Positions 43,524-48,162 of a stretch of 48,162 nt of DNA are shown piece by piece. Position 1 is the first letter of the stretch. Every line of letters begins with the position of its first letter. The DNA comes from CAYRJA01 sp964424455 (lineage in GTDB: Bacteria > Bacteroidota > Bacteroidia > Chitinophagales > UBA10324), in assembly GCA_964424455.1 (NCBI GenBank), contig CAYRJA010000006.1, positions 1 through 48,162 of the forward strand, given 5' to 3'. The translations under genes were made by a program, and so were the position numbers. Under the pieces are notes generated by a model. That model ran no database searches and was not told where the DNA came from. It was given only the letters and a program-made list of their open reading frames with translations.

Positions 43524-45395
43524 TTATTTCTTCTCGAACTGCTTCTCTATTTCTTTCAGGTTAAATGTGATGAAGGTAAGCCGTCCGTCGGGTGCACTCA
43601 TTGGAAATTCGCAACCGAACAACTGGTCAAGTAAACCTTTCATTTCCTTTTCGGTAAGAGAAGTCCCGTTTTTGATAGCGGAATTTTTTGCAAGCAATTT
43701 GGCAAGTTCTTCCCTTTTATTCAATTGCACATTGGTCTGACTTTCCTTGTAGCCCTCTATAATCTGCTCCAGCATTTTCAGTTCATTGCCTTCCAATACA
43801 TCCGAAGGAATACCGTGTAACACAAGCGCATTATTGCCGAACTCCTGCAAGTCGAAACCGAGCGCACGGATTTCAGGAAGAATTTCTTTTGCCACCTGAA
43901 AATCAGTTGGCGAAAGCTGAATGGTTTGCGGGAAAAGCTGCTGCTGACTCGGAGCTACGTTATTCGCCAACTGGTTCAGATATTTTTCAAATAACACTCT
44001 CTCATGTGCTGCCTGCTGGTCAACTAAGATAAATCCGGATTTAATCTGCGACACAATAAATTTTTCGTGCACCTGAAAAGCGGATGATTCTTTTTCTTCT
44101 CCTGCAATCAGCGGGTGCTCTGTTACAGTATCAGACTCGGATTCCCACCGGCTGGGAATTGTAAATGTTGCCGGTCCGCTCAGTTTCTTTTCTTCGCGTG
44201 AATCTTCATACAACTCTTTCCAGTTTTTCAGATTGGATTGTTTGAAATCATCTAAGTCGTCTCTTGTCGGGAAAGAAGTCTTCAGTTTGTTAGCTGTTAG
44301 TGAATCGCTTTCTGTAGGAGCATATTCAACGGGAGTATTTCTCTGCGAAAAACTTTCTAATCGTCCGAATGCAGTTTCCGAATCAAAGTCGAGGGTAGGT
44401 GATACTGAATATTTTCCGAGCGCACGCTTTATGGCAGCATTCACAAAAGCATAAATAATTTTTTCGTCTTCAAATTTTATTTCCTGCTTGGTCGGGTGAA
44501 CATTGATGTCTATCCGTGCAGGATCAATATCAATAAACAAAACATAAAGAGGATAACTGTCGCGCGGAAGCAGTTCGTCATAAGCGCCCACGATAGCATG
44601 ATTCAGGTAGTTGCTTCGGATGAACCGGTTGTTTACAAAAAGAAACTGTTCGCCTCTTGTTTTCTTGGCAAACTCCGGCTTGCCGATAAACCCGATAATA
44701 TTTGTAATGTTGGTGTTCTCCTCTGCAGGCACTAACCGTTCATTATAATTGCTTCCGAAAATTCCTACTATGCGCTGACGGAGATTGCCGGCTTTCAAAT
44801 GAAAGATTTCTATGCCGTTATGATGAAGTGTAAAATGAATATGCGGATAGGATAGTGCAATCCGCTGAAACTCGTCAAGGATATGGCGCATTTCCACCGG
44901 CGGACTTTTCAGAAAATTCCTGCGGGCAGGCACATTGTAAAATAAATTCTTTACTGCAATGGATGTTCCCTCGGCACACTGCACCGGCTCCTGACTTTTC
45001 ACTTCAGATCCTTCAATAATTATCTGAGTGCCGACTTCCTCACCTGTTTTTTTTGATTTCAGTTCTACCTGTGCTACTGCGGCTATGGATGCGAGCGCTT
45101 CACCGCGGAATCCCATCGTGCGGATATGAAACAGGTCATCAATGTTTTTGATTTTTGAAGTAGCATGACGCTCAAAGCTCATTCGAGCATCTGTTTCGCT
45201 CATGCCGCAGCCGTTGTCAATTACCTGTAACAGCGTTTTTCCCGCATCTTTAACAATCAGTTTTATCGAAGTAGCACCTGCATCAATTGCATTTTCCATC
45301 AGTTCCTTTACAGCGGAAGCGGGGCGCTGAATCACTTCACCGGCAGCAATCTGGTTGGCGATAGAATCGGGAAGTTGTTGAATAATATCAGACAT
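43524..45395 (-). CDS. mutL: DNA mismatch repair protein MutL
   Basis: 623 residues. The N-terminal GHKL ATPase has ANQIAAGEVIQRPASAVKEL, ENAIDAGA, DNGCGM and the FRGEALASIAAV lid. The middle (about 330-420) is a low-conservation linker. The C-terminal dimerisation domain includes FILVDQQAAHERVLFEKYL. In MutL proteins with endonuclease activity this site reads DQHA-x2-E-x4-E; here the His is replaced by Gln, and the later CPHGRP-like motif reads SAPDGRL without Cys or His. So the nicking activity may be weakened or lost, as in MutH-type MutL, though no mutH is in view. It couples mismatch recognition by MutS to strand removal. Confidence 0.94.
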   Translation of the reverse strand: MSDIIQQLPDSIANQIAAGEVIQRPASAVKELMENAIDAGATSIKLIVKDAGKTLLQVIDNGCGMSETDARMSFERHATSKIKNIDDLFHIRTMGFRGEALASIAAVAQVELKSKKTGEEVGTQIIIEGSEVKSQEPVQCAEGTSIAVKNLFYNVPARRNFLKSPPVEMRHILDEFQRIALSYPHIHFTLHHNGIEIFHLKAGNLRQRIVGIFGSNYNERLVPAEENTNITNIIGFIGKPEFAKKTRGEQFLFVNNRFIRSNYLNHAIVGAYDELLPRDSYPLYVLFIDIDPARIDINVHPTKQEIKFEDEKIIYAFVNAAIKRALGKYSVSPTLDFDSETAFGRLESFSQRNTPVEYAPTESDSLTANKLKTSFPTRDDLDDFKQSNLKNWKELYEDSREEKKLSGPATFTIPSRWESESDTVTEHPLIAGEEKESSAFQVHEKFIVSQIKSGFILVDQQAAHERVLFEKYLNQLANNVAPSQQQLFPQTIQLSPTDFQVAKEILPEIRALGFDLQEFGNNALVLHGIPSDVLEGNELKMLEQIIEGYKESQTNVQLNKREELAKLLAKNSAIKNGTSLTEKEMKGLLDQLFGCEFPMSAPDGRLTFITFNLKEIEKQFEKK

Positions 45396-45448
45396 GAATC
45401 AGAGATGCGAAATTAATGTTTCGCTCTAAAAAGAAATACACAAATAAA

Positions 45449-46504
45449 TTAATGCCTTTCTGTTTTCATTTCATGCCGTTTCACCGGGTTGGCACTGCGT
45501 TCCTCATGACTGCGGCGGTGATTGATTATATCAATGCAAAGAAAGAGTGCGCTGCGTAATGAATCTTCCGAAGCAAGATTTCTTCCGGCAATGTCGAAAC
45601 CGGTTCCGTGATCTGGCGAAGTTCTTACAAAAGGTAATCCTGCGGTGTAGTCCACTCCCGAATGAAAAGAAATAGTTTTGAAAGGAGTAAGCCCCTGATC
45701 GTGATACATCGCAAGAATACCATCAAACTTCTGATGCTGACCGCTTCCAAAAAATCCGTCGGCAGGATAAGGACCGAAACAAAGAATACCCTTTTGCTCT
45801 CCCGCTTTCAGCGCCGGAATTATTTCTTTAATTTCTTCTTCACCAATCAAACCCTTGTCGCCTGCATGAGGATTCAGCGAGAGCACGGCAATTTTCGGTT
45901 TATCAATTCCGAAATCTTTCACAAGCGTGCGGTTCAGAATTTCCATTTTACGCATCACGGCATCCTGCTTAATTCGCGGAGCTACTTCGGCAATCGGCAA
46001 ATGATTGGTAACAAGTCCTACCCGTAAATCATCGCTCACTAACATCATCAGCGATTCAGGGGTATTTGTTTTTTGTGTAAGATATTCTGTAACACCTGTA
46101 AACTTAAAGTTAGGTCCCTGAATAGTATGCTTGTTTACCGGCGCTGTAACAACCCCGTCAATATTTCCGGCGCACCAGTCATACACGGCAACTTCCAATG
46201 AGCGAAGCGCATACTTTCCACCTGTTTCGTTGGCTATGCCAAACTGCACATTCGCATCTTCCTGCCAGCAGTTAAAAATATTAATGGTGTCCGGTTGAAT
46301 TTTTTCCATGGAATCAATCACATTGTAATTGAATTGCTGAATGTTCAATGCTTTGCGGTGAAACGAAATCACTTTCTGCGAACCGTAAATCAGCGGAGTG
46401 CAGAGTTGATGAATACGGTTGTCCGCTAAAGTTTTTAGTACTACTTCCAGACCGATACCGTTGATATCGCCGGTAGTAAATCCGATAATGAGTTTGTTTG
46501 ACAT
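45449..46504 (-). CDS. pdxA: 4-hydroxythreonine-4-phosphate dehydrogenase (PdxA)
   Basis: 351 residues from ATG 46504, where the family's opening IIGFTTGDINGIGLEV begins; a longer frame to 46552 adds only low-complexity residues. PdxA oxidises 4-phosphohydroxythreonine in the DXP-dependent pyridoxal phosphate pathway. Zinc-ligand regions are visible: the His in TNHLPIAEV, NPHAGDKG and AMYHDQGLTPFK, followed by RTSPDHGTGFDIAG. A Lys/Arg-rich tail of ~20 residues follows the conserved end. It is downstream of the aminopeptidase gene on the same strand, separated by 71 bp that contain a small dyad (GTCTTG 46542-46547 with CAAGAC 46557-46562). Confidence 0.94.
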   Translation of the reverse strand: MSNKLIIGFTTGDINGIGLEVVLKTLADNRIHQLCTPLIYGSQKVISFHRKALNIQQFNYNVIDSMEKIQPDTINIFNCWQEDANVQFGIANETGGKYALRSLEVAVYDWCAGNIDGVVTAPVNKHTIQGPNFKFTGVTEYLTQKTNTPESLMMLVSDDLRVGLVTNHLPIAEVAPRIKQDAVMRKMEILNRTLVKDFGIDKPKIAVLSLNPHAGDKGLIGEEEIKEIIPALKAGEQKGILCFGPYPADGFFGSGQHQKFDGILAMYHDQGLTPFKTISFHSGVDYTAGLPFVRTSPDHGTGFDIAGRNLASEDSLRSALFLCIDIINHRRSHEERSANPVKRHEMKTERH

Positions 46505-46575
46505 GGTTGTATGTGTTTTGGTCTTTCGTCCGGAGTCATGCGTCTTGCGCACGACTCAAGACACACGACACTGTA

Positions 46576-48009
46576 CTATCCTTTCGCTCTCTTTTCTAAA
46601 AATTTATTCAGCAGTCTTAGCCCGAATGCAGATGCATTTTTCCCTTTGTAATTCATCTGGCTGTGCAGAAAAGCAACGCCTGCAATGTCCAAATGAATCC
46701 ACGGGTAATCGGTAAACTTCTCTAAAAATTTTCCTGCGGTAATGTGTCCGGCTAATGCGCCGCCGATATTTTTTATATCGGCAATATCACTTTTCAGCAT
46801 ATCGCCGTATTCATCCCACAGTGGAAAACCAACCAACCGTTCATACACTTCCATTCCGCTTTTTTCCAATTGCTTATTCGCTTCTTCATCTGCAGTGCTC
46901 ATGTAAGCAACAGCAAAATTGCCGAGAGCGCGGTGTGCAGCGCCGGTAAGAGTGGCTGCATCAATCACTAATTCAGGATCATATTTTTTTGCATAGGCAA
47001 GAGCATCGCCCAAAATCATTCTTCCTTCCGCATCGGAGTTGAGCATTTCTACTGTCATGCCGTTATACATGGTGATGATGTCGCCGGGAGCAAACGCATT
47101 TCCGCCGGGGCGGTTATCTGTTGACGGAACCAACCCGACCAAGTGTAACGGAAGTTTTGTTCTGGCTGCGGTATAAACAGCGCCTGTTACAGTTGCAGCG
47201 CCAGCCATGTCACACTTCATGTAGTCCATGGAATCACCGGTGGGCTTCAATGACAAGCCGCCGGTGTCATATACCACGCCTTTGCCAACCAGCACAATCG
47301 GTTTTTTGTTTACTGCATTCTCCGGTTTGTATTCCATCACTGTGAAAGTAGGCGGGTCAATGCTTCCCTGGTTCACTGCAAGCAAGCCGCCCATTTTCAA
47401 CTGCTCAATTTTCTTTTTATTAAAAATGTCAACCGTAAAACCGGCTTGTTCGCCGGCGCTCATAATTGCTGAAGCAAGCTGTTGTGCATTCAGATAGTTT
47501 GCCGGCTCGTTCACTAAGTCGCGCACCATGTAAACGGCATCCATCTCCGCCTGCAAACGGTGTACTGCTTTTTTATCCGCATCTTTAGTCAGCAGTTTTA
47601 TTTTGGTGAGTGAATGGGTTTCTTTTTTAAAATCTTTGCGGTACTTGATAAACTGATAGTTGCCCATTGCCATGCCTTCGGCAAAAAGCAGCGAAGCATT
47701 TTTTATACCGCTTTCATCCTGAAAGGTAACAGACGAAATTTTATGCTTGTTGATAGAGCCAAGCATAGAAAATCCCGCTTTGCGGATTTCTTCTGCTGTT
47801 TTGTATGCATCTTTTTTCTCTTCTAAAATTGAAATAAAAGTATTGCCTTTAGTATGCAGTACTACCTGCTTAATATCCTTTTTCCGGTGTGACAGAATAT
47901 GCTCCATATCGTTTTTAGGGAGTTTGAATTTTTTCCAGTCAGTTTTTTTATTTCCGAGAATGATTAGTGCATCGGTTTTAAGCGGAGTGTTGATAGAAAT
48001 GATTTGCAT
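46576..48009 (-). CDS. M17-family leucyl (cytosol) aminopeptidase
   Basis: 477 residues, length and layout of M17 enzymes: an N-terminal mixed alpha/beta domain of ~150 residues and a C-terminal catalytic domain. The two-metal site is intact: GKGVVYDTGGLSLKP with the Lys and Asp ligands, KCDMAGAATV, and the hallmark NSDAEGRMILGDAL (NTDAEGRL in the family). It releases N-terminal Leu and other residues from peptides in the cytoplasm, mainly for peptide turnover. ATG 48007-48009 is the natural start. pdxA follows 71 bp downstream on the same strand. Confidence 0.93.
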   Translation of the reverse strand: MQIISINTPLKTDALIILGNKKTDWKKFKLPKNDMEHILSHRKKDIKQVVLHTKGNTFISILEEKKDAYKTAEEIRKAGFSMLGSINKHKISSVTFQDESGIKNASLLFAEGMAMGNYQFIKYRKDFKKETHSLTKIKLLTKDADKKAVHRLQAEMDAVYMVRDLVNEPANYLNAQQLASAIMSAGEQAGFTVDIFNKKKIEQLKMGGLLAVNQGSIDPPTFTVMEYKPENAVNKKPIVLVGKGVVYDTGGLSLKPTGDSMDYMKCDMAGAATVTGAVYTAARTKLPLHLVGLVPSTDNRPGGNAFAPGDIITMYNGMTVEMLNSDAEGRMILGDALAYAKKYDPELVIDAATLTGAAHRALGNFAVAYMSTADEEANKQLEKSGMEVYERLVGFPLWDEYGDMLKSDIADIKNIGGALAGHITAGKFLEKFTDYPWIHLDIAGVAFLHSQMNYKGKNASAFGLRLLNKFLEKRAKG

Positions 48010-48101
48010 GGAATGATTTGATTATATTTTAAGAGGTCAAAACTAACAGGAATTGTAAATTGAAAATTACAAATTGAAAGATTATAGAATAATAATTCCG
48101 T

Positions 48102-48125
48102 CCCTGCAGGGTTTTCCGCAGGAAA
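48102..48125. repeat. Adjacent palindromes at the window end
   Basis: CCCTGCAGGG (48102-48111, perfect 10-bp palindrome) is followed at once by TTTCC-gca-GGAAA (48113-48125). Both are in the non-coding stretch upstream of the aminopeptidase gene. They resemble the REP-like hairpins elsewhere in the window in shape but not in sequence. Confidence 0.55.
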
Positions 48126-48162
48126 CCTTGCGCCCATCAAACTGAAAATGACAGTTTTATGA

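Noticed and set aside
1..48162. Lanthipeptide exporter (LanT) or immunity ABC transporter
   Set aside because: Looked for Walker A/ABC signature proteins near the RiPP genes; none found in the window. It may lie upstream of position 1.

Overview
The window looks like a draft scaffold from a member of the phylum Bacteroidota, probably an uncultured or little-studied one. Supporting this are a CHU_C-type (type B) type IX secretion sorting domain on a giant PKD adhesin next to a PorP/SprF partner, a second protein with a type A Por secretion tail, GldC, candidate -7 promoter boxes of the form TAnnTTTG, and starts that lack Shine-Dalgarno sequences. Two runs of N (100 at 29814-29913 and 10 at 33418-33427) are scaffold gaps. 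No tRNA, rRNA or CRISPR array was recognised.

Region 1 (1-10105) is a class I lanthipeptide-like RiPP locus of unusual architecture. It has two precursor-like genes (the first cut by the window edge), two LanC-like cyclases, one full-length LanB dehydratase, an exported formylglycine-generating-enzyme-like protein, an exported S41 protease and a small SET-domain protein. The precursors share an almost identical Cys-free leader end (134 bp repeat) that switches abruptly into unrelated cores, each with exactly six cysteines. The complete precursor has a leader of about 235 residues, far longer than the usual 20-60. Base composition switches at the same junction: leaders have balanced GC, while cores and the genes behind them are very AT-rich. 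This suggests cassettes of core plus modifying genes plugged in behind a constant leader. The second LanC gene appears to have lost two bases at its start codon. No transporter is in view.

Region 2 (10106-22528) holds an alpha-oxoamine synthase-type PLP enzyme with a clear terminator, a membrane TPR protein of the TMTC/GT-C kind, the 1866-residue PKD/Ig-like adhesin with its PorP/SprF partner, and a divergent dipeptidyl-peptidase III lipoprotein.

Region 3 (22681-31652) is a type I restriction-modification locus repeatedly invaded by small elements. The order is hsdR, a GxxExxY (PDDEXK_3) gene between imperfect inverted repeats, an AlbA_2/AAA_4 ATP-binding gene, a small ORF of internal C-x-x-Y-V-T repeats joined to both neighbours by ATGA overlaps, hsdS, a RAYT-type Y1 transposase surrounded by several REP-like hairpins and a 51-bp tandem array, then hsdM. 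The inverted-repeat element also occurs without its gene, in frame, inside the hsdS linker, and an REP hairpin encodes the last residues of HsdS.

Region 4 (31779-48162) is mostly housekeeping. nuoL-nuoM-nuoN encode the proton-pumping subunits of complex I, separated from the rest of the operon by the hsd locus. Then follow, on the minus strand, two tandem kup potassium transporters that both seem to start at TTG, a T9SS-exported beta-propeller protein, gldC, mutL, pdxA and an M17 leucyl aminopeptidase.
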